Shown in pieces: positions 21,972-33,338 of a stretch of DNA of 64,000 nt. A program made the translations under genes and the position numbers. Under the pieces are notes generated by a model that worked only from the letters and a program-made list of their open reading frames with translations, had not been told where the DNA came from and made no database searches. The stretch comes from Jaapia argillacea MUCL 33604. Lineage: Eukaryota; Basidiomycota; Agaricomycetes; Jaapiales; Jaapiaceae. Location of the stretch: positions 471,211-535,210 of the forward strand of contig KL197716.1 in assembly GCA_000697665.1 (NCBI GenBank), read 5' to 3'. Position 1 is the stretch's first letter. Each line of letters starts with the position of its first letter.

Positions 21972-23280
21972 ATGAACCCTTCAGATGCAGATCTCCAGGC
22001 TCTGCTCAATTGCCCTGATGCCATCCACAAGCTCATAGCGGAGGCAAATCGTCGGGTTTCACCTCAGTCAGGGCAAGGTGTGGTCGGTCAAGATTCAAAC
22101 CACCCATCTGAAACCGCTTCGAAGGCTCGTGATCCTGTGGTCCCATCCAAAGAGCAAGCCGACGAAATCGGCCGGTGGACGTCGGGGAGTTTGTCGAAGG
22201 TCCCCACCAGCGACTACTATAACTTCGAGGATGGGAATGTCCTTTTCCTAGTATGTCCACACCCCTCCGAGACCAGTCTTCATATTACTGATGGTCTCAA
22301 CTAATAGGTCGAGAACACCCTCTTCAAAGTGCACGCCTTTTTCTTTCAGCGAGATTCGTCTCGCTTCAAGGACTTACCGTCTAAAGCGGTCTGCCCTTTA
22401 ACTAACCCGATCCACTTGGATAATGTCACCAGCGTCGACTTTGAGAGATTCCTTGGAGTACTGTATCCAACGTGAGCGCATTAGCCTTTCTGTTTCTCAA
22501 CTTCTCGAACTGGTTGCCAGGTGTTTCGACGAACATAATGCCAAGACTGTGGAGGAATGGAGTTCGATTCTAACGCTCGCCACTCAATGGGGTTTCTCCT
22601 CAATCCGCACTCTCGCTATCAGAGAGCTCAGTGGCGCTGCCTCCCCGGTTGATAAGATCGCCCTCGCCCACAAGTTTGATGTCCCAGAGTGGCTGAAGGA
22701 CGCCTACGTAGATATATGCGGACGCAGTCACACCCTCGCCTTGGAAGAAGGTGAACGACTGGGCTTGCCAGAGGTGATAAAGATCTCGGAGGCCAGGGAG
22801 CTCATGAGATGCCGACTAGGGTCCGCAAGACGTCAGGACTTGGTGAGAATCGTCGGAAGGATCTTCTACCCACAAGAGGAGAAGATTCCCGACCCTCCGA
22901 CTCATCAAGACTTCAGCAGCTCCGAGCCCACCGAAGGGGTAGAGGGTGATACCTATTTGGGTTTCATAGCGGAGGGCGGCAAGCCAGAAGAGAATGTGCC
23001 TTTGAATGGCGGTCAAGACGGACAAGACTCCTCTGACCAGAAGGAACTGGTGGGAGGGCACTACGAGCCCACCAAGGGGGTAGAGGGAGATACCCATATG
23101 GGTTTCATAGTGGAGGGCAGCAAGTCGGAAGAGCAAGTGCCTATGAACGGCTGTCGACATGGACAAGACTCCTCTGACCAGGGGAAACTGGGTGGGGATC
23201 CTGCGATGGGCCTCAGTAAGGCCGCCCGTAAGAGACACGACAAGTTGAAGAGACTAGCTGCTGAAAGAAAATTGTTGTAG
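21972..23280 (+). CDS. BTB-domain protein G with repeated C-terminus
   Basis: Split gene; start MNPSDADLQALLNCPDAIH at 21972. Shorter disordered N-terminal exon than its neighbours, ending YNFEDGNVLFL. BTB core VENTLFKVHAFFFQRDSSRF ... NPIHLDNVTSVDFERFLGVLYP, then BACK-like exon EEWSSILTLATQWGFSSI, SPVDKIALAHKFDVPEWL, ALEEGERLGLPEVIKIS. The BTB core lacks the usual GxSSESNP spacing (LPSKAVCPLTNP), so the loop is altered. The C-terminal part has a 47-residue tandem repeat (see 22924) and ends in a basic helix (KAARKRHDKLKRLAAERKLL). No Nup98-like segment. It is the last member of the plus-strand array. Confidence 0.75.
22924..23200 (+). repeat. 141-bp in-frame tandem repeat in BTB gene G
   Basis: Two copies with a period of 141 bp (47 codons), starting at 22924 (EPTEGVEGDTYLGFIAEG) and 23065 (EPTKGVEGDTHMGFIVEG), both ending in GQDSSDQ plus a short spacer. 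The repeat is acidic and glycine-rich. Confidence 0.9.
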
Positions 23281-23517
23281 AACTAGTAGTCGGGGGATCT
23301 GCGGATGTATGCTATAATTGAGTTTGTAAGTCTACAATGAGCCCGAGTACGCCCATTGTCTCGTTTGTTCGCAGACTGTCGGGACGAAGTTGCGTCCTCC
23401 CTTGCACTGGCAGCGCAATACCACGGCAAGAGAATTTGAAGTAGCGATGAAGCCGAAGTCAATGATTATAGATCTAGGTGAAGACGATATCGGACCAGAC
23501 AACAAAACTTGAATACA

Positions 23518-25019
23518 TTACATGATAATACAAGAAGGTTTCTTCTTCAGCCCTGTTGGCTTCTCAGACTTCCGCTTGATGTTCTGAAGTTGTCGCTCCC
23601 GTTCGGCATGTTCCAGCTGTCGTCGAGCGTATATCTCCTGCGCCTGTTGATCTTCTTCCGCTTGTAACTGCCTTGCCAGTGCCTGACTACAAATCCAAGC
23701 ATCAGACAACGACACCTCGCGAAGAATATTGGGACAAGGAAATACTCACTCTTCAGGATCGACGGGCGGGTAATTCTGCGCTTCGATCGCAGCCAACGCC
23801 GACTCCGCCGTGTGCCCAGCAAAGTCCCCACCAGCAGGGCTGGACTGAAGAAAATCGGAATCTACAAACGTCGATGCACTTCCTTCGACATCTTCTAATC
23901 GTTCCCAAACGACGGACGGTTCGTGTAGGAAGACGTGATCTGTTACGAGAGTATACAGTCGGGCGTCGTCTCCTGCGGATTTGTAGAGAACTGAAAGGTG
24001 GGATCCGCGGAACAGCGCGGTTAGGGAACCTGGGTCGAGGGCTTGGGCCAGATGGAAGAGACCTTGGTATGTTAATTGGGATTGAGTGCCGTCCAAGAAG
24101 TTGCGAATGACCATAGCTGTCATTTGCATGCAATCAGGACCAAGCTCTACCCCATCCCAACGCACATGAAGAGTGAAGAGCAGAACGTACCGTCTTGGAC
24201 TTTGCCCATATCCTCTTCCGTCAACACACGAGTAGGACTACTCGGACTGCTTGCCCCAGCTCCCCACGTCGTTTCCTCGTCACTCATTACAAGCTGGCCT
24301 TTGGAAAGGTGATCGGCTTCTACTAAGAGATTCACAGATGTGTCGTAGTCCTCCGTTTTGGAAAGGACTTTGTATTCCAGACTATCTGGATCAACTAGCC
24401 ATCCATGGACGAGTTTGATCCCCGCTTGCTCGAAGAGTTTGAGTTCGCCACCTGAGCCTGCTGGTCGGAAGGATGTGGCTCCGGTGAATAAGGGGTTCAG
24501 GTCCATACCCTCTATGGACCACGATTGTTAGTTACGACGCGTCTGTTTGGACGACACGACACAGGAAGGATGCACGTACTGGTGGTCTTGGGCATATAAG
24601 TCAGAGCCGCCGATATATCAACGTCTGAACAGTTCTTCAACAGATAATCCGCCACCAATTGCGACAGCAGTTCATAAGACACGGTCGTTCGATCCAAAGG
24701 CAAGATTTGGATATCTCCTCGTAAGATCAGGATATTGCCTTCCCAAAGCCCAATTGAACGCGTATCAGATCCTTCGAGTCCACAACTAGAAAGTGAAGGA
24801 GTTCATACATATTGCGATGAACGAACATGGGCTGCCAAATGACTATCCAGGTGAGTTGGTGATGGATGAGCGTGGAAGAAATGAGAAGTGGTCGACTAAC
24901 CCATTGAAATTCTGGGTAATTATCCTTCGTGGTGTTCGGGCATCTCCTTGACCGTAGTGAATCTCCTTCAGATACCAGACATCTTCTCTGGAGGAGCGTG
25001 TTACTTGTTTCTGAGACAT
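23518..25019 (-). CDS. MINDY-family deubiquitinase
   Basis: Cysteine protease of the MINDY (DUF544) family, which trims K48-linked ubiquitin chains. Start at 25019 (MSQKQVTRSSREDVWYLKEI). Splicing two short introns gives the catalytic segment QNFNGPCSFIAICNILILRG, with the nucleophile Cys in PCSF. Further family blocks: VADYLLKNC, DLNPLFTGATSF, KLVHGWLVDPDS, FLDGTQSQLTYQGL, FRGSHLSVLYK (catalytic His), LVTDHVFLHEPSVVWERL, FVDSDF. A charged helix (QLEHAERERQLQNIKRKSE) follows and the protein ends in CIIM, which fits a CaaX prenylation box. That would place the enzyme on a membrane. Divergent from the DUF4246 gene, with about 260 bases between starts. Confidence 0.85.
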
Positions 25020-25276
25020 GGGTAATTGGCGGGCAGTTGGGTATGAATGGGTTCAGAGGGGGATTCGGAGGTAGTACGGCGGGTCGTACCCAACTTAGAT
25101 CACTTCTTGTACTCGACGCTTGCACTGGTTCCCGCAGCGGCCAACCACGACGGGTAACAACGCCGGACTGTTCTATGAAATCGTCCGAGCCGAATCTACT
25201 TATGAGTCCTTGAACGAGGTCCACCATGCTCTTTCCTTCATCCTGACCACTCGATACCGCGACGAAATCTGTCAGA

Positions 25277-27026
25277 ATGTTTCCCTCGCCTTTCACTTAT
25301 AGCAATAACAACACCCCTCTGACATTGATCGAACTCCGCATGCGAACCCTCTCTGGTCAAATTCGCGACAAACCACAATGGTGGGAGAAGGTCCACGACA
25401 CCACGATCACGTCCAAGTGGAGGAGTGAAGCCATCGCCCAGGACGCGATACTGGTGGATGAGTTGTGGGGGGGTGAAAAGGCGAAGGATGACGGATCGGG
25501 TGAAAAACGCTGGCCCAAGGATAAGATTAATGACGCGCAGTTGGATTGCATCTTTGAGGAACTGAAGTGGTTTGCAACCCAGAGGGACGAGCAAACCGGC
25601 ATCCAGGTGACGAACTTCGACCAATAACCTACCAGAGACAACCAGCTAACGCGAAATCATCCAGGAAACCATGATTCCAAAAGTGTATCATTCCACGGCA
25701 CTCATTCCGTCGTACCTGAAATCCGCCTTGATTAAGGCTGCTTCGAACCTGGAAAGTGTCGATCCACAGGAGCAAGATTGGCATCCTGGCTCCAATGGCC
25801 AAGTTCTCGACCTCGTACATCCCTCATTGTACTGTCTTCGCATCGACGACTCCCTGATCCTAAAAACCCTCGAAGACGGTTCCAAGACAACCTACGTCTC
25901 TTCACTGGAGAACTACGAAGCTCTTCGTCCGGACCTCGACACAAACACATTTGCCGCCTCGCAGCAGCATCAATGGTTGCCAACTGACTTCAAGGTCTCC
26001 GCAGATGGCCAAGTGGAGCCACTAGGTTATATCAATAACCTTCATACGATCGATCAGAAACCACTTTACGAGATCATCCCGTCCGTCCTCCAAAGATTCA
26101 TCCCCTTGTTCGAGAGGGTATTATCAGATTCTGCCGGTCCTGATCGACCTCTTGCCGTTGACCCCGACACGAGTACTTGGTATGACCACATAACCGTGGA
26201 GCAGCCTGACTATGAGGAACTTGGCTACGAGAGGTGGAATAAAGCCTATGTCGAATGGAATGCAGAGCATTATTGGCCTTACATCCCCGATCCATATCCC
26301 TTCTCTCCACCTCTCCCCGACGAAAGAATAGCATTCGAACTCAAAGGCCAAACCGTACAAGTAATTGTCAAAATGGCGAACATCGTGCTCACGCCCGACA
26401 AGCCAAAGTACCCCGGTGGGTCATGGCATGTCGAGGGCATGGAGAATGAGAGGATAGTAGCGACGGGGATATATTATTATACCTCCACGAATATATCCGA
26501 GTCGAAACTTGGGTTTCGCACTGCTATCGGCGATGGCACCTCAGATTGCATGCTTCCTTACCAGCAAAGCGATAGCAAAGGTTACACGGTTGCTTTCGGG
26601 ATCACTCGAGATGGCGCGCTGAACCAAAAGCTTGGTTCCGTCATTGCGAAGGAGGACAAGTGCTTAGCCTTCCCCAACATTTATCAGCATCGTGTCGCTC
26701 CCTTCGAGTTGGTAGACGCCACAAAACCAGGGGTTCGAAAGATCCTTTGTTTCTTCCTGGTCGACCCGACCACCAAGATCTTGTCGACTTCCGACGTACC
26801 TCCCCAACAACGGCGGTGGTATGAGGACGAATTGGCGAAGATTCCGGCGTTGTTGAATTTGCCTGTGGAATTACAAGATATTATCAAGGATTACACATTG
26901 GCCGAAAAAATCACTCTGGAGCAAGCTCAAGAGGAGAGGGAGCTATTAATGGAGGAAAGGGCGGGTTTTCAAGTCGAACATAATGAGAAGGTCTTCGAGA
27001 TGCAATTCAACATGTGCGAGCACTGA
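25277..27026 (+). CDS. DUF4246-domain protein
   Basis: Two exons: 25277-25607 or so (MFPSPFTYSNNNTPLTLIEL ... EQTGIQ) and a long second exon starting near 25668 (ETMIPKVYHSTALIPSYL). Predicted length about 560 residues, usual for the family. Family blocks visible: LTLIELRM..LSGQIRDKPQWWEKV near the N-terminus, STWYDHITVEQPDYEELGYE, PGGSWHVEGMENERIVATGI (a W-H-x-E-G arrangement seen in DUF4246 and reminiscent of 2-oxoglutarate oxygenase folds), LAFPNIYQHRVAPFELVD, RKILCFFLVDPTT. The function of DUF4246 proteins is not established to my knowledge. The C-terminal helix is charged (EERELLMEERAGFQVEH). Confidence 0.85.
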
Positions 27027-27666
27027 GATCCTTTTCACATCGAGTCTTGTACATCCTATACTGAGATCACTTCTTTATCTCCACCGCTGAATATGACTGG
27101 CGTCGACCATTGAACCAAGGGAAATTCTGGCCAGTTTCTCGAGCACGATGTAGGGCACGTTGGCGAGTGTGCCGTACAGCACTCGCGAGGCGTCGGAATC
27201 CAAGGGCAGCGACGCATTTGAATCCGATTTAGAGCAGGATAACGTGGAAAACAACAGAGCGGATGTGTTAAAAGTTGCCGATGGCCACTTCCTTCTTACC
27301 CTCATCTTCTTCATCAGCGACCTTCGGACCGAACTCGACCACTTTATATCTGGGTTTTCCTTCTCTTTCATCTGTGGGGCTCAATGTTTCAGAACCCCAC
27401 TCTCATTCTCTGTGCATCTCTAACGCAATCGTTGCCGTAAGTACCACAACTTGAGGCAGCGCAAAAGTATCGTGGCGCACCCCCTGACCTTAGGAATGAC
27501 GATGCTCCACTTCCCCACATTCTTTCCTCTTTCACACCTCCCATTAGCCGGTCCGTTTGTGAGGACAGCAACGAATATCGCAGTGACTTCGTTTCACCAC
27601 GTTCTGGAATATAAGTAGAGGATGGAGCTCTTGGTTTCTGCATTGCCGAGCTATCCTGCTTTCGAG
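27027..27666. other. Intergenic between DUF4246 gene and beta-xylosidase gene
   Basis: No gene seen. It includes the 3' end of the DUF4246 gene and the promoter of the xylosidase gene. Short open frames have no recognisable content. Confidence 0.5.
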
Positions 27667-30156
27667 ATGGCTGTGCGACGCGTGCAGACTTTCTTTCTTG
27701 CTGCAGCCGTCGGGGCTAGCACCGTATCTGCGTATGGCTTTCCCGACTGTACCAGTGGGCCTCTCGCAGGCACCACAGTTTGCGACATGACGCAGGATGC
27801 CGTTACTCGTGCACAAGCGGTTGTTGACCTCTTTACGGTTCCGGAGCTCATCAACAATACCGTGAACGGCTCACCAGGCGTGCCTCGCCTTGGCCTTCCC
27901 GCGTATCAGTGGTGGTCGGAAGCGTTGGTACGTTTCGCTTCTGCTTTCGAAGGGCCCTTGCACGAATGCTCACATTTATTCTACATAGCACGGAGTCGCT
28001 CAGAGCCCAGGCGTTAACTTCTCTACCTCTGGCAACTTCAGTTATGCCACGTCGTTCCCCCAACCCATCCTTATGGGCGCTGCATTCGATGACGCCTTAA
28101 TCCTGCAAGTCGCCACCGTAGTCGGTACCGAGGGTCGTGCCTTCAACAACTTCGGGAGGGCCGGTCTCGATTTCTGGACTCCCAACATCAACCCTTTCAA
28201 AGATCCTCGATGGGGTAGAGGTCAAGAAACCCCAGGCGAGGATCCATACCACATCGCCCAATACGTCTACAACCTCATCCAAGGTCTCCAAGGTGGCCTC
28301 GATCCAATGCCCTACTTCCGCGTCGCAGCCGATTGCAAACATTTTGCAGCTTACGACATGGAAGATTGGAACGGCAACGTTCGTTATGGTTTTGATGCCA
28401 TGGTCACGCAACAAGACTTGAGCGAGTTTTATTTACCCTCGTTCCAAAGCTGCGTGAGGGATGCGAAAGTCGCGTCCGTCATGTGCAGTTATAATGCCGT
28501 CAACGGCATACCTTCGTGTGCGAACACGTACCTTTTGCAAGACGTTTTGAGGGATTATTGGGGTTTGGGTCCGGATCGATGGGTCACTTCGGATTGTGAT
28601 GCCATTGGAAATATCTACACGCCGCACAACTATACTGCGACTTATGCGGAAGCTGTTGCTGATGCGTTGTTGGCTGGAACGGATCTCGATTGTGGAACGA
28701 CATACTCTACCTACCTGCCGGAAGCCTACAATCAAAGTCTTATCAACGAAGGTAACCTCCGAGCAGCTCTGACTCGTCAATATGCTTCCCTCGTTCGGTG
28801 AGTTTTCAAGATCTTAAGCGTCTTCGTGACATTTTGACTCACATCGTTCACAGGCTTGGATACTTCGATCCCGCGGACGTTCAACCTTACCGTCAGTTAT
28901 CCTGGAGCGATGTGAATACTCCCTCCTCCCAAGCGTTGGCCTACACGGCTGCTGTGGAAGGTATCGCCCTGCTCAAGAACGACGGAACCCTCCCTCTCAG
29001 CTCCTCCATCAAAAATATCGCCCTCATCGGACCCTGGGCAAACGCCACCCGTCAAATGCAAGGGAACTACAACGGTATCGCTCCCTACCTCATCAGCCCA
29101 CTCATGGCAGCCCAAGCGGCGGGATACAATGTCACCTACGTCTTGGGTACCAACATCACATCGAACGATACCAGCGGTTTCGCAGCAGCAGTTGCTGCAG
29201 CGAAGGCTGCGGATGCGGTTATTTATGCCGGGGGTATTGATTTGACTGTGGAGGCGGAGGCTATGGATCGCTACAATATTACCTGGCCTGGGAACCAGTT
29301 GGATTTGGTGGCGGAGTTGCAGATGCTTGGGAAGCCTCTGATCGTCGCTCAGTTTGGCGGTGGCCAGATTGATGATAGCGTTCTCAAGAACAACGCCTCA
29401 GTAAGTCCTCTCTTCGTTTGGCTTCTATCATGAACATAGCCTGACCACCCCCAACCGTCACAGGTCAACGCCATCGTTTGGGGTGGTTATCCTGGTCAGA
29501 GTGGCGGCACTGCTCTTTTCGACATCCTCACCGGCAAAGTCGCACCAGCTGGTCGTCTACCTATCACCCAATACCCGTACAACTATGTCAATGAAGTTCC
29601 CATGACAGATATGACCCTCCGGCCAAGCGCGACCAACCCAGGTCGTACCTACAAATGGTACTCTGGTACTCCCGTTTACGCCTTCGGTACTGGATTGCAT
29701 TACACCACCTTTTCATACGAGTGGATCAAGGCGCCAGCTAGCACCTACTGCATCGAAACCATTGTCTCACAAGCGCAAGCGACCTCAGAATACTTGGACA
29801 AGGCGATATTCGATACGTTTGAAGTCAACGTTAAGAACACCGGTTCAGTCGTTTCGGACTACGTCGCTCTTCTCTTCGTCAACGGGACGTACGGACCTGC
29901 TCCTTATCCCAACAAGGCACTCGCCTCCTACAACCGTCTTCATAGCATTCCCAGCAATTACGGATGCGCTACGGCGTCATTGACGGTCACGCTCGGATCC
30001 ATCGCCCGAGCAGACAGTTATGGGAATATGTGGATCTATCCCGGATCGTATGAGTTCGCCCTGGATACTGCAGGGGAGCTGATGGCGACATTCGAATTGA
30101 CGGGTAACGCCACCCAGATTACATGGTGGCCTCAGGATCCCACTGCCCCGTTGTGA
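27667..30156 (+). CDS. GH3 exo-1,4-beta-xylosidase, secreted
   Basis: Glycoside hydrolase family 3 enzyme that releases xylose from xylo-oligosaccharides. Start at 27667 gives a signal peptide (MAVRRVQTFFLAAAVGASTV, cleaved near SAYG). Four exons, with introns near 27928-27989, 28799-28853 and 29401-29463. Blocks of fungal beta-xylosidases in order: LPAYQWWSEALHGVA, TSFPQPILMGAAFDD, GRAGLDFWTPNINPFKDPRW, GRGQETPGEDP, DCKHFAAYDME, VMCSYNAVNGIPSCAN, and VTSDCDAI with the catalytic nucleophile Asp. The C-terminal half has EGIALLKNDGTLPL, WGGYPGQSGGTALFDILTGK, APAGRLPITQYP and a fibronectin-III-like end. Many N-glycosylation sequons (NYT, NQS, NAT, NIT). About 790 residues, the usual size. It acts outside the cell on hemicellulose and fits a plant-litter or wood-degrading lifestyle. 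Confidence 0.93.
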
Positions 30157-30450
30157 TGACAAGGCGGGAGCATTATGGACTACTTCACATACACTGATTC
30201 TGGGGTATCCGTAGTCATAACAAAAGCGCATGTATCATCACTGTATCATTGGACTTGCAGTGTTAAAACTCTTATCCATCCTCGCATGAGTGTGAATCCT
30301 CGACGAGGATTGCGTTTCAAGAAAGTCGCGCAATTCGCTGGGATCCGGAGTCGTAGAAGTACACGGAGAACACAACGAGCTGACCATCAACACTTCGCCT
30401 TCATCTTGTTCCTACACCACCAATTATACTACCGAATGACTCAAACATCC

Positions 30451-32750
30451 TCAACCAGTTCTCTTCACGACATACCTCTCCCAGCTCGGGTAGACAATCG
30501 TCTCTGAAACCATCTTCCCTCCCTTCCTCCTCATCCAACCGGAACCTTGAGCTTTACCCTTCCCCATCCCTAATCCAGCATTCACATGACCTTTTCCATT
30601 GGAACCGCCATTGGCTGTCGCTCCATTCGCGTTACTGTTGGAAGCCACCCTCCCAGGATTCCTGGGAACAAAGAAAGAATCGACGGGCATGTCGATAGTC
30701 ATCGGTGTGAGACTGATCTTGAGTTTCCGGTCATCTGCCTCTGTTCGCGCGAACGGGAGGGGTTTGAGTGGTTTAGACTTTGGAATCCGAAGATAGTCTA
30801 GACTATTGCTCGATCCGTTCCCACTGAACGAGGATGAAGCCGAGTGCGTTGGGTGGAATGACGATGATGACGATGAAGAGGGAGCGAACGACGATGAGGA
30901 TGAGGACGGCATAGAGGAAGAAGAAAATGAAGAGGAAGACGCCTTTTGTGGAGTCGGATCTGGAGGTAACAACGATATAAGTTCGGCCAGAGCTTCCGTA
31001 TTATTCGGCTGGATCTTCAACGCTGCTCGATAGTCTAATACCAACTTTACTTAGTGTCTGGTGAGCTACTCCGCAGAGACGAAATGTAATTCACCTTTGA
31101 CAGCTTCATCCGTCTTGCCTTGCATAGTCCTCGCTTTCGCCCTCCTGAAAAACCCTTTCCCACTCTTGTGTTGATTTAGAGCAGCATTACATGCATTCTC
31201 CGCCTCCATCCATCTGTCAAGTACCTCGCGTCAACCGACGAGGCTTTTTCGGGGACGTAAATGATGTTATACAGACTTTTGTATCTTCAAATACGCTGCT
31301 GCTATGTTGAGTTGATAATGAGGCATTTCTGGTTCGATCTCGTGTGCGGTTTTGTAGAATTGGATGGCGAGTTCGTATTCTCCCTGACGGAAAGCAGAGT
31401 TACCCTGTAACGTGTGATGAGAAAGTAGAATTCGGGGTAACATTCGTCACGCAGGGAAGATGTTGGTCCGGAGCAAGACGACTTACAAGCTCTTTGGCTT
31501 TTTCAGCTCTGAGATATCGCCATTCCATCAGCTCACCAATGGTCATCTCCGGGTCAATGCCATCATCACATTCCTCAGGCTCCAGAGCGCTAAAATCGAG
31601 GTCCAAATCCCACACGTCCTCTTCTTCTTCGGTCTCCCAACCGAACACACCAGCACCTGTACCAACCATCAGGAGGTCACCCGTCCGTTCAATACGAGAG
31701 GCTTACCTCTCCCATCCCATTCCCTCTGTTTCCCAGGTCTAACGCCACTCTCTTCCTCGTCCTCTCTAACCGTTTTTTCACAAACTTCTCCAAGATGATC
31801 CGTCGAACACCCACAATTACACCACTTGGTCGTCAATTTCTCCCTCAAAACCATTCCATATCCCCTAACATCAAATTCTCTCGCAACTCTCCACAAAGTC
31901 TGACATATCCTCTCATAGCCCAATTTAACCTTTGTTCGCCATTCATTGGTGTCCCATTGCCCGTTTGTAGGACTTGAACCAGTAAGCGAAGCCGCGAGGG
32001 AGGAAGGCGAGAGTGCACCAAATTTGAGTTCGCAAGCATCCTCAAGTGCTTCGATACCTTCCGTCAAAGGACCCAAATGGGGAGGTCGTGCGAACGACGC
32101 AGCAGGCATAGCTTCCAACATATCAAGATGTGCCTTCAACGCAGGGAAGTAAGGCAACAACCGAAGGGAGTGCAATCCACGTTTCCGGCAGATGGACACA
32201 TTGTTGGACATGGCCTGTTAATGAGGCGTAAATCTCTCGGTAAATAAAATAATAAAAAAAGAGGCAAGAGGCCACTGACAAAGTGCCTGAGAGCGGTATA
32301 TGACCACAATACACTCTTGGTCGCAACTCTCTCCCCCGCCTGCCTCAAGTCCATCCCAATACAAGCTCTGAAGAAATCCTTGATATCGTCACAGTCCGAA
32401 TTAGCCGCCACCCAACCCGGACCTCCCACACTCAAACATCGCATCACAAAGGTTGGCAAATGTACGAGGGCGACACTATACAGATGAGTCGAGAATAGGC
32501 GAGCGATGTCTTGCTCGTAGCGAATCAATAGGATGCGAGCTATAGCGCGTTCGAGCTGGGAAACTGCGGTCATGGCTTGTGAGATGCTGCGATCGAGATG
32601 AGGGTCAGGATTCCTGTGATCTTTGCTATGGTGGTGATGATGTCCTCCACCACCGCTATTGGCATTGTTACCACCTCCATTCATGGCCGACGATTTCTTT
32701 TGAGGACCAGAGGCAGACCTCTTTTTGACATGTGAGTACTTGGCAGGCAT
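30451..32750 (-). CDS. TPR-repeat protein
   Basis: Split gene; start at 32750 (MPAKYSHVKKRSASGPQKK) or 12 bases upstream. The N-terminus is basic with a GGGG-HHHHH stretch; helical domain around SISQAMTAVSQLERAIARIL. A central part has WCNCGCSTDHLGEVC (a small cysteine cluster) and an acidic segment (ETEEEEDVWDLDLDFSALE). Several short exons then encode three tetratricopeptide repeats: EKAKELGNSAFRQGEYELAI, QLNIAAAYLKIQKWMEAE, and AVKDYRAALKIQPNNTEALA. The C-terminal region is serine-rich and ends with a conserved-looking block (SETIVYPSWERYVVKRTG). TPRs of this clamp-like form often bind the C-terminus of Hsp70 or Hsp90, so a co-chaperone role is possible but not shown. Confidence 0.75.
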
Positions 32751-32762
32751 GGCGGTAAGCAC

Positions 32763-33338
32763 GTCGAGAGAGAGCGGTGTAAAGGCTTTTTATCGAGAAA
32801 TCAGGCGTAGCAAGCGCCTAAGCGGGCCAGCTACAAGTAGGTAGGCAGTGTAACACGCGGACGGCCGAGGAAGCTCTGAGTGTAGAATAGCAGGGTATAG
32901 CAGGGCGCTTGATTTCCAATTTCGTCCGATCAGGTCTTGTTGGTGCTCGTCACCCGAGACCCGCAGTTGAACAACTATAAAGCAGCCAGAAAGTGGATAA
33001 ATCCACCAGAATAACGAGGACAACGAGCAAGTCGGAGTACAAAGTGGCCCAGCAGACAACGGCCTCGACACCTCCCATATTCCGTGCGAAATGACCGTGT
33101 GACCACCGACCCTCCAACCAACTCTCTTGGCGGAAGGCTGACTCAAAGGTGGGCGCCTATCCTTCATACTTGCATAAACGCTGAGATACGAGACCTGGTA
33201 TCACTGACTCATGACACACGGATAACAATCGAGGCGATGTACGCAAATGAAGCAGGCGCCACAGCTCGCATGAGCTGCCGACCCGAAAAAGCAAACCTCC
33301 TCCTCCTCAAACAACGTTAACCCACTCCACCCCAAACC
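32763..33338. other. Intergenic between TPR and REX1 genes
   Basis: No gene seen. It holds the promoter of the TPR gene and the 3' end of the exonuclease gene; short frames here have no recognisable content. Confidence 0.5.

Noticed and set aside
24727-25296. 189-codon minus-strand frame as a separate gene
   Set aside because: It crosses the MINDY exons out of frame; the spliced reading with VWYLKEI and GPCSFIAICN is clearly the real one.
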